Source: Gymnopus androsaceus JB14
Taxonomy: Eukaryota > Basidiomycota > Agaricomycetes > Agaricales > Omphalotaceae
Reading direction: 5' to 3'
Length of the DNA stretch: 46,946 nucleotides
NCBI GenBank assembly: GCA_009733575.1
Contig: ML769824.1
Span: 1 to 46,946 of the forward strand
Shown: positions 1-11,737 of the stretch, in pieces
Position numbering within the stretch: position 1 is the stretch's first letter
Layout of the letters: each line of letters begins with the position of its first letter
Program-made: the position numbers and the translations under genes
The notes under the pieces: model-generated
Database searches by the model: none
The model's input: only the letters and a program-made list of their open reading frames with translations
Told to the model about the DNA's origin: nothing

Positions 1-270
1 ATTGCATTTACTTAAGTATGTAGCTTTCTTACTTTCAAAAATTCACCTACACTTTACTTATACTTGAGTAAAGTACCTTACTTAAGTACTTTACTCAAGT
101 ACTTACTCAAGTACTTTACTCAAGGTAGAATCCTAAGAATTACTTATACAATGATTACTTAAGTAAAGTTCGAGTACTTGTACTTACTATTTAAAGTTGT
201 TTTTCTTAAATTTAATCCTGAGTAAATTCTCAAGAATTACTTAAGAAAAAAGCGACTTACTTAAGAAAAG
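1..270. repeat. Degenerate low-complexity repeat of CTTAAGTA / ACTCAAGTA
   Basis: The first 270 bases are a run of short variants of ACTTAAGTA and ACTCAAGTA. CTTAAG is a palindrome, so both strands carry the motif. No reading frame or intron signal is visible. The repeat runs off the left edge, so its true extent is unknown. Confidence 0.7.
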
Positions 271-2260
271 CTGCCATAGATTTACTCAATGCTACAGCAT
301 CGCAGAAATAATTTGATAATCCCTTTCGAGTCTCGAAGACGTTTTCCATCGTCATCGCCGTATTACCGTCTGGGGTGCCTCTCTTCCGCGATGTTGCCTC
401 ATCATTTTCTATTACCCTCTCGCCGTCTGGTTCGTGTAATGCGGCTCCATCGTGTTTGGAACTCCACTCTCCAATTCGATGAAATCGAAACCTATTTGCA
501 AATTCATGCACAAAAGCCGGACATTACTGATTGCTCCCCTGACGTACATTGGGAAATAACGCTCGGACTAGGTGGCTAAGGAATGCCGAGTTCAGTATGG
601 GGAAGACTTGGCGAAGGATATGTCGGACAATCTAGGTGACTACCGAGCACGGGCAAAAGCAAGAACTGTAGCGATGTACTTCTTTTCCATTTTCCCAGAT
701 CTCAGAGTCCCTCGTTGAGCCCATTCTTCAAAATGTCATCAACCTACATCCGTTTCGAGGGTTTACCAACGAAGATACATCGCATCCCTATCAATCCTTC
801 CTCGCTTCGTCTCCAAACTGACGCCACATTCGCAGCTTAGATTCCAGCCAAATTCCAAGGCAGTTGTGTGGTGCTCTCTGCTCCGGCAGTCCGTGCTAGA
901 GAGGCTCGCCGCAGGCCCAACTTTACAGTACCATTGGCTCGATTCTTGAGTCTATATAGGCCTTTTTAAAAGAAGACCTAAGGTCGATTCAAGTCATAAC
1001 GGGACCAAACTTGGACCTGCCTGTCTCCGGCTTGACATATAGCAGCTTTCCCAGAAACCCAAAAGGCTCAAAGCCAGCATCTCTACGCCAAAGGCTCAGT
1101 CTCTTTCTGTACCGTGCAGGGAGTGTTGATCTCCCATCTAATGCGTGTAGTATACAATCTCGCTGTTCCTGTATTGTAGGAAACTATTGACATGAGCAGA
1201 TATAGGAAATTGTACCTTCGTACTGATGTATTTGCGTCTTGTCGGTTTTACAAATCGCGAGCCTGAACCCTTACTGCCTCTGCTGCATGCAGAGATTTCC
1301 GTTTTGTTTCATGTCGCTTCAGTGGTTTCGTGCACTCGGTACAGTGAATACGATGATATCATTGCACATCTGTCAATGGAGGGTATCAGGGATAGGGATA
1401 AGGATAAAGATTTGCAGAGTTATATCGCCACCAATGTTCTTTGCTCTCGTAGAATTTCTTAGCTGGTGCACATCTTGTTTCCAAAAATTGTTCCTTATCA
1501 GAGGATCCAGCTAAATTAAATCGTTAGAAATCGTCAGCAAAACAAGAAGCTTCAAAGCTCAAGGCGGCCAGCAAGATACATGGGCAAGCCCAGATTCGAA
1601 CCGGGGACAAGTTGCATTGAAACATGCAAAGTGAACACAATAACCTCTTGGCTATATGTCCTACTGATGCTCTCTTCACTTTGAAAGGTATTAAATGAAA
1701 ATTTTTTTGGTACTACAACTACTAGCTTCAAGAGAAAGAGAGGGAGGGGGAGGAAGGAAGGAAGGGTTTGAGGAAGAATCTGTATGTTTTGAATAATGGG
1801 AAAGATGGCGATGATGCTGGAAGATAGAGTGAGCGGTCGGATTCGTGGATCTCCCTCGTCTCCTCCATCTCCTACTCTTTAACGGTTAACCAGCAGCACC
1901 TCCGTCTTCCTCTCGCATGACTATAGAACTATTATCCCGATTCACAGTACCCGAAGCACCGCTAGACCATTAGAGTAGCATGTCTCCTCCCATGCGAAGA
2001 CGGTGGAAAGAAAGAAAACATCTTGGTCTTGTGATAAGATAGAATGACGTGTCGCCGGAGAAGAACGATCGAAGAGGTTCTGTGGCTCGGACTGCTTTAA
2101 CGATTGTTCATCGAAATGGTAATAAACAGGTACTGTCAGGTTAAGCGCTCTGATCAACTCATACTCTCGACCAACAAAGCCAAAAAAAAACCGCTGCAGA
2201 GGCTGCGCGTATCGGTATTTGCCAAACTTGCATCTTTCTGTGTAGGCTCTGTTACAAGGA
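271..2260. other. Region with no gene recognised
   Basis: Several short open frames occur here (for example 289-579 and 1226-1462), but none shows a recognisable domain, consistent splice sites or a paralogue elsewhere in the window. Part of it may be promoter or 5' exons of the glutamate dehydrogenase gene downstream. The only structured item is the tRNA-like sequence at about 1581-1661. Confidence 0.4.
1581..1661 (-). repeat. tRNA-like pseudogene or SINE head (minus strand)
   Basis: On the minus strand an A-box-like stretch (TAGCCAAGAGG) is followed by a near-perfect B box (GGTTCGAATC) and a T-arm-like hairpin (CCCGG / CTGGG). The presumptive acceptor halves (GGACATA and CTTGCCC) pair at only about four of seven positions, and the A-to-B spacing is long. 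This fits a decayed tRNA or a tRNA-derived SINE rather than a working tRNA gene. Confidence 0.4.
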
Positions 2261-4199
2261 ATAACAGCGATGGCTTGCTCAATCGGGTCAAAAATTTGCC
2301 TGGCTATACGATGCCTGTATTCACAGGGAAAGAAGAACAGCGAGCCCTTGTTCAGCAGGAAGTCGCAGCAAAGGTATTACTTGGACTGGATCTAATCCTG
2401 ATTAAGATTAACCATGGTTTGAAGGGCTTTATCCCGCAAGAACTGGTCGCCAACAAAGTCAACTGGTTTTACACCAATCTCGGCATTGACGACACTTATT
2501 TCCGCGACGAATCCCAAGCGGTCATCTGTGACCACATTATTGCGCTTTTTGGCGCCAAAGTGCTCGCGTATACGAAACACGATCCGAGCAAGCTCATCAT
2601 CGATCTCGAGAAGATTGACGAGAACGGAAATGGCGCGACTTTTATTCATACCAGTCCCCCTGGTATCACTACCACCGAGGGCCCTGGCGCTGCGTGCGAG
2701 TCGAGGTGAGCCAACGCGCTATACGGCATTTCCAACGTTCCTTAGCTTGTATTTAGAATCGACACCCTGTTCCTCGACAACTCAATGCCTACAGACTCGA
2801 GACTTTCCATTCCGCCGGGTCCATTTCCGCGACTGCTTCTCAGCAGCTCAGATGCTATTTAGTCAACAAGTGTGTCTTTCCAGACACGCCTGCCACAAAG
2901 GACGCAGAGGGCAGGACCGTGTCTGACAAGTCCTTCTTGGAAAAGGCCAGCGAGAAAAGATATGAAAGAGCATCGTTTGCTCCCTCATTTAGCAACTCAG
3001 CCAATTCTCGATCATGTGGAGCGCTGAGCAACGGTACGGTCCCGTCATGGAGGTTTTCGAAGGCTCAGGCTCGAGAGGGTTATCGGATACAAGATGTGCG
3101 GAACTACCACCTTCTTCAGGTACGCGTTATTGTTCACCTATCTCTATCTACTAACCTCTATACCAGTGCTCTCTCCAACCTCTACCACTTTTACTCTCTC
3201 TATTCTGCTCGCAAATACGTGGAACAGTTCTCTAACGGCATCACCATCATCTCTTTGTACCTCAACCCCGTTCCAAACTCTAACGCTCCGGCGATCGAAC
3301 ACTCCATCTTCCAGGTCATGAAGGAAACTCTCCCGTTCTGTCTTCCCGAAAATCCTTTCTTCCTCCCAAAGGCCCTGGTACGCATGCTGTCCAAGAGGCT
3401 ACGTACACTTGTGAGAACCTCCTTTCTCTTCCTTGCATATCGCTGTGCTGACAAGGTTGTCTCGTTATAGACTGTGGCTGGGTCTTTGCACAACACTTTT
3501 GCAACAGGCTCAGCCCAGCCTACTTGCAGCTCAAAAACGTCTTGGACGAGAACGACCCTGCGCATGCCGAGGTGTTGAACAATATCAAGAGGAGGTTTAG
3601 GGAGGAGACGTTTACGAGGGAGAGTATTGAACAGGTTATTCATACTCATTCGGAGCTGGTAGGTCTGCAAGCGTTCTGTTATCCTATGGCTATTTATTTC
3701 GTTTGCAGATTTGACTTCTTTATGTCAACTTTGCTATGGTTCATTACCCCGCATCTGACCATGCTACAGAATTGATGTATGTATACGCTCCTTTATTCAA
3801 CGTGTACTTCTAACCAGTACGCTATCCAGGCCCACCCTCTCTTATCAACGCCTCCAAACCATCCAACCCCTCTCCGACGAGGAGCTCTACGACAAAATCC
3901 GCCGCACGGTTCCCAACAAGCACTCCCTCCAAGTCCTCGAATCCTTCCTCATCTTCAACAAACACATCCTCAAAACCAATTTCTACCAGCCTACGAAAGT
4001 CGCCTTGTCCTTCCGCTTGGATCCAGGGTTCTTACCCGAGGTCGAGTATCCCAAAAAGCCGTTTGCGATGTTCTTCGTTATTGGGAATGAGTTCAGAGGG
4101 TTCCATATTAGGTTTAGGGATGTGGCGAGGGGAGGGATCAGGATCGTGATGAGTAGGAACAAGGAGATGTATTCGATTAATCAGAGGATGTTGTAAGTG

Positions 4200-4230
<31 letters not shown>

Positions 4231-5780
4231 GTGGATGTACATACACTGACGACAACGTGTTTTAGGTTTGACGAAAATTACAACTTGGCTTCGACCCAGT
4301 CGTTGAAGAATAAGGATATTCCCGAGGGAGGAGCCAAGGGTACGATATTGCCTTCGATCGGGGCTACGCCGAGGTTGTGTTTTGAGAAATATGTTGATGT
4401 ATGTGCTCGCGGTTTTGAGTTATTTATATTCACTAACTACGTTATCATAGGCAATCGTCGACCTGCTAATCCCAGGAAAAACACCCGGAATCAAGGAGAC
4501 CCTAGTTGACTTGTACGAAAAGCCAGAGTTGTTGTTCTTTGGTCCTGATGGTTCGTCGATACATTTTTTCCCTGCTCTCGCCTTCTGCTCATGTCTGTTA
4601 TGCAGAGGGTACAGCGGATATGATGGACTGGGCTGCACTCCATGCCCGCGACCGAGGCGCCGAAACATGGTCGAAGTCCTTCACCACTGGAAAGAGTGCT
4701 GAGACACTCGGTGGAGTCCCACACGACACGTATGGTATGACTTCGCTGAGTATCAGGCAGTATGTGTTGGGTATCTATAAGCAGCTGGGGTTGAAGGAGA
4801 AGGAGATTACAAAAGTGCAGACGGGAGGACCGGATGGGGATCTTGGATCGAGTAAGTATACGTTCTTTGGCTTGTTACCCCCGAGCTAACGTTTATTTCT
4901 CTTGTAGACGAAATCCTACTCAGCTCCGACAAAACCGTCGCCATCATCGATGGAAGTGGTGTTCTTGCCGACCCCACTGGGCTCGATCGCGAAGAACTCG
5001 TTCGTCTGGCGAAAAAGTGTTTGACCGCCGCGCACTTTGATAGGGCGAAGTTGAGCAAGGATGGGTACTTGGTGAAGGTTGAGGAACAGGATGTCAAGTT
5101 GCCTTGTACGTTGTTCAAGTGTTTTCCTTTTTATGAGCAAATGCTGATATGCTATGGGTAGCAGGTGAAATCGTTCTCGATGGGACTGATTTCCGTAATG
5201 GAGCTCATTTGAGGTTTAAAGCCGACTTGTTCGTGCCTTGTGGTGGACAGTATGTGATTATTCAATGTATACAAGCCGTCTATCTGACGCCTAATCATTA
5301 TTCAGACCGGAAGCCGTCAACATCTCGAACATGGCTGCACTTTTCGACAGCGAGGGTAAACCCCACTTCAAGTACATTGTCGAAGGCGTAAAGTTGTTCC
5401 TCACCCAACAAGCGCGTTTGTTCCTCGAAAAGCGTAAAGTGGTTGTGTTCAAGGATTCGAGTACCAACAAGGGTTAGTTGGTTTCGTTTATTCTTCTCAA
5501 GTGCCTAAACTTATTCATTCATTGTGTCCAGGTGGTGTAACGAGTTCTTCCTTGGAAGTCCTAGCCAGTCTCGCTCTCTCAACGGAAGAATACGTCGACT
5601 TGATGATCTTCAAAGACGGCAAGCCTTCCGAATTCTACCAGAGCTATGTCAAGGATATCCAAGCAAAGATCACCGAAAACGCCGCTGCCGAATTCCACTG
5701 CCTATGGAAAGAGCACACGCGTCTGCAGGGAGCCAAACCGCGCACGACTATCTCGGATGAGCTTTCGTCGACGTTGAATA

Positions 5781-5788
5781 ACCTCCAG
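5781..5788. repeat. Left 8-bp target-site duplication of the GDH2 insert
   Basis: ACCTCCAG here is repeated exactly at 7242-7249. Removing the element and one copy restores the GDH2 frame through the junction (Leu-Gln followed by Ala-Glu-Leu). Confidence 0.9.
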
Positions 5789-6369
5789 TAAGGCTCCAAC
5801 TAAATATTATATATAACCCTGTATATACAGTTATACTGTATAAATTCACTATATATGTATACGGGGAATGGCCAGCAGGTGTATATGGTATAGTATTTAG
5901 TTTATACTATATATATACAGTTTGTGCCAGCTCGTATAGCCGCCCAAGATAAATATGTTTAGACTGTCCGACCCTGCTCAATAGCCTCAATTTTCACCTG
6001 ACAGCCTCAATTTTTGCCTGACACGCACAATTTTCATCAACACCTCCCCAGCAACTGATTCTCTAAAATCATGTCCAGTAATACCATTTCAGCATCAAAT
6101 GGTTCCATTCTCCATTTCTGGTAGTCGATGATGAAGAACAAATGTTGTGGAATTTACGTCATCACTGTGGATGGTTAGTACCATGAATACTTCAGTGAGC
6201 GTACCACTCATAGCATGTAGTACTCGCTGTATTCCACGTATGGTTGAGGGTGATAATGTGACGCTTGATGATGAGGAATTCCTTTAATTCCTTGAATGAC
6301 AAAGATTTCCGGCTATCCTTACAAGTGTCCTCGCACACTTGACGATTCTTTGCCATTCCCGCAGAGTGA

Positions 6370-6887
6370 CTGTTTTCAAAATCACGCCATATTTTCCCAA
6401 GGTACGCCTCGGTGGTGGGGATGACATGTTAGCATCCGAACTTGCCTCATACGCTGAAGATTGTAGGGATGCTACCTTTATTCGTGTAAGTTGACCTTTC
6501 TTCACATTTATCAGTTACTACTAAAGCGCGTTACAGTATGACATGCTGGTGGACAAGAACGCTCGGAAAAGGAATGCTCCCGAAGAATATGTGAAGACCT
6601 TCTACGGCCAGCTACAGAATATCTTTGTCATTACTCTACCTGCGGCTGCGGACCTCCAATTAGAATCGGAAACAACTCTCATTCTCGTGGCTGTCAAACA
6701 CTGCAAGATTCAAGGCCAGAATTGTCATGGCACGCCATATTACGAGGATATGGGGGTACTTGAGGTGGTGGATATAGCGGTGGTACAATGCTTGGTGGCT
6801 CGTATCCGAGCCGTCAACAATATGTGTTACTTTATCATTCACCGGAGTGGAGCATTGCAGGAATCATACTTTGTACCGGGTGAATAA
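6370..6887 (+). pseudogene. C-terminal fragment of a fungal DNA-transposon-associated ORF
   Basis: An exon ending at 6485 encodes FPKVRLGGGDDM followed by an acidic stretch. A 51-bp intron (6486-6536, GTAAGT..ACAG) joins it to an exon starting YDMLVDKNARKRNAPE and ending YFVPGE at 6887. The blocks DKNAR, FYGQL, EVVDIAVVQCLV and the closing IIHRSG..YF.P.E resemble the C-terminal region of long ORFs carried by agaricomycete Plavaka/KDZ-type elements. That assignment is from memory of the family pattern, not a search. The upstream coding part is missing, so this is a remnant. Confidence 0.55.
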
Positions 6888-6905
6888 TTCACCGTCCCGC
6901 TGCAT

Positions 6906-6920
6906 GGGGGGGGGGGGGGG
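6906..6920 (+). repeat. Homopolymer of 15 G
   Basis: A pure run of 15 guanines lies just after the stop of the transposon ORF fragment. It is prone to length change and sequencing error; no function is implied. Confidence 0.9.
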
Positions 6921-7544
6921 TTTTGACTCATTGAATTAACTAGTTGTTTTAACTCTACAAAATCTACCAAGTGAAATTAATACAGTACAGTAATCCGTTT
7001 TTGCACCTGTAGATTACTTTCCCTTGGTCACCAAGTTGCGTTCACCCTGTCTGGGGTCTATAGTGTCTATGGTGAAGCAAGCGAAGGTTGGAGGATGATC
7101 TAGAGCGGTAAATAAGCTCTTTCAACAAACTATATATTATACAGTATAAGTTGTCTATATACTGTATATACTATATATGTATACCCTATATGTATACAGG
7201 CAGCTTCAGGTGTATACATGTAATATATAGTTGGAGCCTTAACCTCCAGGCCGAATTGGAGAGCTCGGATTTGTTTGAGGATGTTCCGAGTAGGAATGGG
7301 GTGATGAGGAGGGCGATACCCAAGACGCTGGTTGAGAAGATTGGGTTGGAGACGTTGTTGAAGCGGTTGCCGGAGGCGTATCAGAGGGCGTTGTTCTCTA
7401 GTTGGGTTGCGTCGCATTTCGTGAGTGATCTTTTTGTGGACAAATTGGCGCTGAACTGATGTTATGTTTTTTTAGCTTTATAAATACGGCGTTAATGCTT
7501 CGAGTGTAGACTTTTTCCATTTCGCTAGGAATCTTTCCAAGTAA

Positions 7545-8591
7545 AGTTGGAGCGGGCGGGGCGGGGCGCAGAATGGATTAGAAGTCGTATAAAATGGAAT
7601 GGGAATGAATGGGTGTAGTGTGACATACATACAGATATTGTACTTTATAATGACTGGGACTTTGAATGGATATGAGATGCTCCTTTTTTGCATAATGCAT
7701 ACTGGAATGCGTATTAGTACTGGAAAGCCTTGAAGCTGGTCGTCTCACAAATGTTACAGTTCACACGGCTTTCAATATGGGACAATGAATAGATGAAAAG
7801 TAGCTTGGTAGCCTGCCTTCTAGAAGATGTCAGAAGAAACTCTAGAATCCTTGTAATTTTAGTAATTATACCGACACCCTAGGGGACTGCTTTAGACCAG
7901 GCCAAAGCGCTCTCTACCAACTTCAAGCGCCTAAACCATTCCTGCTTGTGACCATCATGATCATGCCACTGCCCAACAAGCTCAAAGCTTTCATCTGGTC
8001 AAGAGTTTTCATCTCGGCAGAGTAACATTGTAAATTTTGTATAACCAACTCATTGGGCTGCACCAAGTGCTGCCTCAGAAACTTCAATCCCTCGGGTATG
8101 TCTTTCGATTGTCTAGCCTAGTAATAATTATATGTGGGCTCGAAATAGCCTTGCTCATCAACTCGGTATCTGCCAAGCTTGACTTGCTACACCATACAAT
8201 GCATAGGACTTGGAACGAGATGCATTCACAAAGTTAAGTGAGATACCATTAATGCATACCATCACTCTGCAATCTCTAGAGTACAATAGACTCTCAATAC
8301 ACTTCAACTATCGGCTTGGGCTCACTATAGTTCTCGGTATAATGATATTGAGTATAATACAGAATCTAGGATTATCAATTCTGTACAGTTTCAGCTTTAG
8401 CCAAAAAATTGGCATATCATCAGTACCACAATAGGAGGGGTTTAATTGTATATGCAGAAGAAAAGAAATGCCCCAATAGATTTTAATAGCCATATGGACT
8501 TTGTGTGGATGCAAAAGAAATAAGGAATTTTCTGGATACAAAGAGAAAAGCCAAAATGAACATGTGGACTTTATGTATGCAGAGGAAGATG
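7545..8591. other. Intergenic region, no gene recognised
   Basis: Downstream of the GDH2 stop the sequence is AT-rich and holds only short, unsupported frames. Loose repeats of TGGACTTTATG..GCAGA occur just before the copia element and again just after it (about 19660). The copia target therefore probably lay inside an older degenerate repeat. Confidence 0.4.
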
Positions 8592-8954
8592 TGTTGGAAT
8601 ATCAAAGGTAAATATATTCTATTGAACTATACATGGAACGCTTTCTCGTAGTCTCCACTTGTTTGTATCACCATCCCATGCACTCCACTGTTATTGTCTC
8701 GCAGACCCCACTCAGTCTCTTGCCATATCCACTTGCTCTCTTGTAGTACCCACTTTACCGTATGGACAGTAGCCACACGTATTCACGCAGTAGCCACTTG
8801 CCCAATATATCGTTTGTACTTAGGACTGTATATAAGCTTAGGTACTATACCCTGTAATATCACCATTGTCCCCCATTGATCTGTGTGATCGTTACTACTA
8901 AGTCCTGTGTGGACTTACTGCTGCTACTTCCTATTTAAGAACGTAACTCTAATA
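8592..8954 (+). repeat. 5' LTR of copia element
   Basis: It starts TGTTGGAATATC and ends CTCTAATA. It matches the 3' LTR at 19276-19637 with only a few substitutions, which implies fairly recent insertion. Confidence 0.93.
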
Positions 8955-8966
8955 GGTTATGGGCCC
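8955..8966 (+). other. Copia primer-binding site, half-tRNA (initiator Met) type
   Basis: GGTTATGGGCCC directly follows the LTR. It is complementary to the anticodon stem-loop region of eukaryotic initiator methionine tRNA (GGGCCCATAACC) rather than to a tRNA 3' end. Priming from such an internal tRNA fragment is known for Drosophila copia and yeast Ty5. Confidence 0.75.
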
Positions 8967-9012
8967 CGGCCTTAACCATTGACACATCTATTTGTGGACA
9001 TAACTCTTGTTG

Positions 9013-11221
9013 ATGTCCCAACCTAGGCCTACTGCACCAGCAGCTCGCAGAACAGCATCAGGACAAGCCACCGCCGCCGCAGCATCCAGCAGTAAACCAG
9101 AGCCTCTACCATTACCATTACCAGCCACCGATTCAAAGGCACCTTGCGCTTTGAAATCTCATATAGCGGACAAAGACAAAACCCGCGACAGGTGGTGGAG
9201 CCCAAGCGACCAGAAGTGGTTTGTTTGTGCTAAACAGCCTTGCCCAAACCGGTACAATACTCCTCACAAGGATACTAAATACACTGCAGAATTACCGGAT
9301 TACGCCGATCTACCTGATATTGTTCAGGAACAATTTATCAAAGTCGCAGAAAACAAAAGACAGGAGAAAAGACGCAGCAAACATCTAGCTGGCAAACAGA
9401 AAGCCGCAGCCTCATCTTCATCTAATCCCACTCCTTCACAAGCTCCAGTTTTGTTACCAAAACAAGAGCCACAGCAAACACCACCTCCACTTCCACCGAA
9501 TCCATCTCCACAGCCATCTCCACAGCAAACTCCACAGCCCTTACCGAGTGATCTTCCACAAAGATCTCCACCCTCATCTCCATCAGATTCAGGATCTGAA
9601 TTGTCAGGGGCATTTGAATCAGATTCCGACAATGAAAATATGTCTAAAGCACTAAAAGCCTTTGATAAGGTTACAACCTTAAAGTCGGACGGATCAAACT
9701 GGGATACGTGGAAAACCCGAGTGGAATTCGCAGCTAGATCTATCGGCTACCAGTGTTATTTTGAATGGAATCCACATGTGACAACGGATCCAGATGCAAC
9801 GGAGAATGATAGAGAAAAGGACAACGACCTTTTGAATGCTATCATTGGCAGGTTATCAGATGGAATATTCCGAAGGTATAGGAACTACGACAACACGAAA
9901 CAGTTGTGGGAAAATTTACTTGCTGATTATGATTCTAAAAACGCTCTTACTGAATCATTTTTGCAAAGACAACTTCACACCATGCAATGCACGGACCCAT
10001 CCAAGGTCAATAAACATTTGGACAACATGATCAGCATCCGCGACGACCTCACAACTAGAGGAATTGATATCAATGACAATATATTCGTCAACACCATTAT
10101 GTCCTCTGTCCCCGACACCTTCAAAGCCACCATAAACACATTGGCTGTTTTCTCCGTGAAAGCAGACAAGAAGCTCAGTCCTTCCGAGCTTATTTCCACC
10201 ATTTGGGCTGAATCAATGGTACACCAAATGTGACATGATCACAAGAAGGAATAGGCAAACTATGCTGGTAACAGGGGAAGAGGAGGTTTCCGAGGTCGTG
10301 GAAATTCCTGAGGCAGAGGCAGAGGCCGCAGAGGATCAACAAGTCATCAGGACTCTGTTTGTTACAACTGCAGAGGTAAAGGTCATTTTGGAAATCAATG
10401 TCCATCGGAGAAACACAGTCAGGCCAACGAGGCCAAGGAGACAAAGGCTCCTAAAGAAAAGCAGAAGAAGAAGTCGGATGGAAACTGGAGAGATAGGCCG
10501 AAGAATAGCGAAGTGGCATCCTCATCTATGATTGAGGAAGTACCAGAGGCATCATGGGCAGCAATCAAAATTCCTGCTAAGCATGGGAATCTTGTTTTCG
10601 ACTTTTCCGAAATAGCTGATAAATTCGAATTAGCTCTTTCATTGCCGAGCGATCACAGATGTCAGAAATACAATTCTGATACAATGCAAAACATCAAAGT
10701 CAACAGTCCGCCACCTCTTACTCTTAACAACGAAGAGGAGGAAGAAGTATATGTCGATGCTTATGCTGCAGCCCACAGTTACGGAGCAATTCTTTTTGAC
10801 TCCGGATGCTCTACCCACATGACGCCACTCACCAACGAACTCAGGAATCAATGGGAGGTTCCAACAAGAGTCATCCAGGCCGCTAACGCGGAAACCTTCA
10901 CGGCAAACATCTCCAGCACACTCCATCTGGGACTTCCAACATTTGAACAAGAAATAAGAATGTTAAAGCTCCCTAATACCCTTCTATGTCCAGACACTCC
11001 CAACACACTCGTATCACTGGGAAAACTCGATGATGATGGTTACACCATCAATACTGCAAATGGGAAAATGACGATCAGAGATTGCCAGGGGAAACTCATG
11101 GGAGTTATCCCAAAGATTAACGGACTATACCAGATCCCATCACGGGAACACGCTTATTCGACTAAGATTGGCAGATTGGTATCTCTTTACAAGGCACACT
11201 GCATCTTAGGTCACCTCAACT
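9013..11221 (+). pseudogene. Copia gag-pol, 5' part (gag, zinc knuckle, protease, start of integrase)
   Basis: Translation most likely starts at the ATG at 9013. A proline/serine-rich N-terminus is followed by a UBN2-type copia gag domain (about 9640-10200). A CCHC knuckle (CYNCRGKGHFGNQC) lies near 10370, preceded by RG-rich sequence, and an aspartic protease with DSGCS near 10800. The gag-pre-integrase region then runs to GHLN, where the 5.4-kb element begins. Three in-frame stops, TGA 10231, TAG 10252 and TGA 10309, separate gag from the knuckle. One stop could be a read-through site, but three point to decay. The frame is otherwise continuous. Confidence 0.9.
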
Positions 11222-11680
11222 CACCTTTAGCTGCCAGATTGATGCATCAAACAAGGGACATTTGTCTTTTTGCGGGATACATCAGCAAGAGGGATCTCCC
11301 TTCCCCCTACTATACCACCATTTGACATGGGATGGGCCTACCATGCATGGGCAGGGGTATATTGGGTCCTTACTGCCTACCATAGAGCCCCCGCCACCTG
11401 CTCACTGCCATATCGCACCCCCGCCCGCTACTAGCCCAAAATGGGATATTGATAATTGATCAATGTTCTGATCAATATCCGGCCTGCCGCCCAACGGGCC
11501 CCAAGCAATCCTTGCGATGTCGCGTCCCCTACCACACCTACGGCCGCCACCCATTACTACAGCCCAGAATATTATCCCGCCTCCATTGCTCACCACTGCG
11601 TACAGCATACGCAACACCTTCTAAATCCGGCCACACCAATTTCATAAAAATCACGAAAAATCAATGAAAAATTGATCATT
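11222..11680 (+). repeat. Left long terminal inverted repeat of the Pack-type element
   Basis: It aligns along its whole length to the reverse complement of 16155-16613. Shared blocks include CATCAAACAAGGGACATTTG, CCACCTGCTCACTGCCATAT and CTACCATGCATGGGC. I judge identity by eye to be in the 70s to low 80s percent, with the outermost 60 bases best conserved. Confidence 0.85.
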
Positions 11681-11737
11681 TTATTTTACATAGATACACT
11701 GATGACATGCCCATATGGCATACAAATATAATATTAC

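Larger units (their letters stand above)
5789..7241. mobile_element. hAT- or KDZ-like DNA transposon, non-autonomous, inserted in GDH2 exon
   Basis: The ends are perfect 14-bp inverted repeats, TAAGGCTCCAACTA, and the similarity continues inward over an AT-rich stretch. The element is flanked by 8-bp direct repeats ACCTCCAG (5781-5788 and 7242-7249). An 8-bp duplication with a TAAGG start fits hAT (5'-YARNG ends) and also Zisupton/KDZ elements; the sequence does not decide between them. Subterminal regions are dense in TATACAG/CTGTATA motifs, possibly transposase-binding sites. No transposase catalytic core is visible; inside is only the C-terminal part of a cargo or transposase-associated gene. 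The first three bases, TAA, give an in-frame stop right at the junction. Confidence 0.88.
2300..7544 (+). pseudogene. GDH2: NAD-specific glutamate dehydrogenase (GDH2-type), interrupted and decayed
   Basis: The family converts glutamate to 2-oxoglutarate plus ammonia with NAD+ as acceptor, linking amino-acid catabolism to the TCA cycle. Family blocks appear in order: YTMPVFTGKEEQRALVQ near 2310, FIPQELVANKVNWFYTNLGI near 2430, ALSNLYHFYSLYSARKY near 3170, FRDVARGGIRIV near 4115, FDENYNLASTQ near 4270 with KNKDIPEGG, ETLGGVPHDTYGM near 4705, and VPCGG near 5235. Short introns such as 4193-4265 separate them. Decay is clear: the frame must shift near 2785, 3075 and 3355; an expected arginine codon is TGA at 3712-3714; and a 1453-bp DNA element splits the exon at 5788/5789. 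The C-terminal part resumes at 7242, has one intron (7421-7475) and ends at 7544. The start codon is not determined. Some frame breaks could be assembly indels, but the insertion is not in doubt. Confidence 0.9.

Noticed and set aside
10231..10233. Programmed stop read-through between gag and pol of the copia element
   Set aside because: Gag and pol are in one frame separated by three stops (TGA, TAG, TGA) within 80 bp, and further inactivating changes occur in pol, so decay explains it better than a regulated stop.
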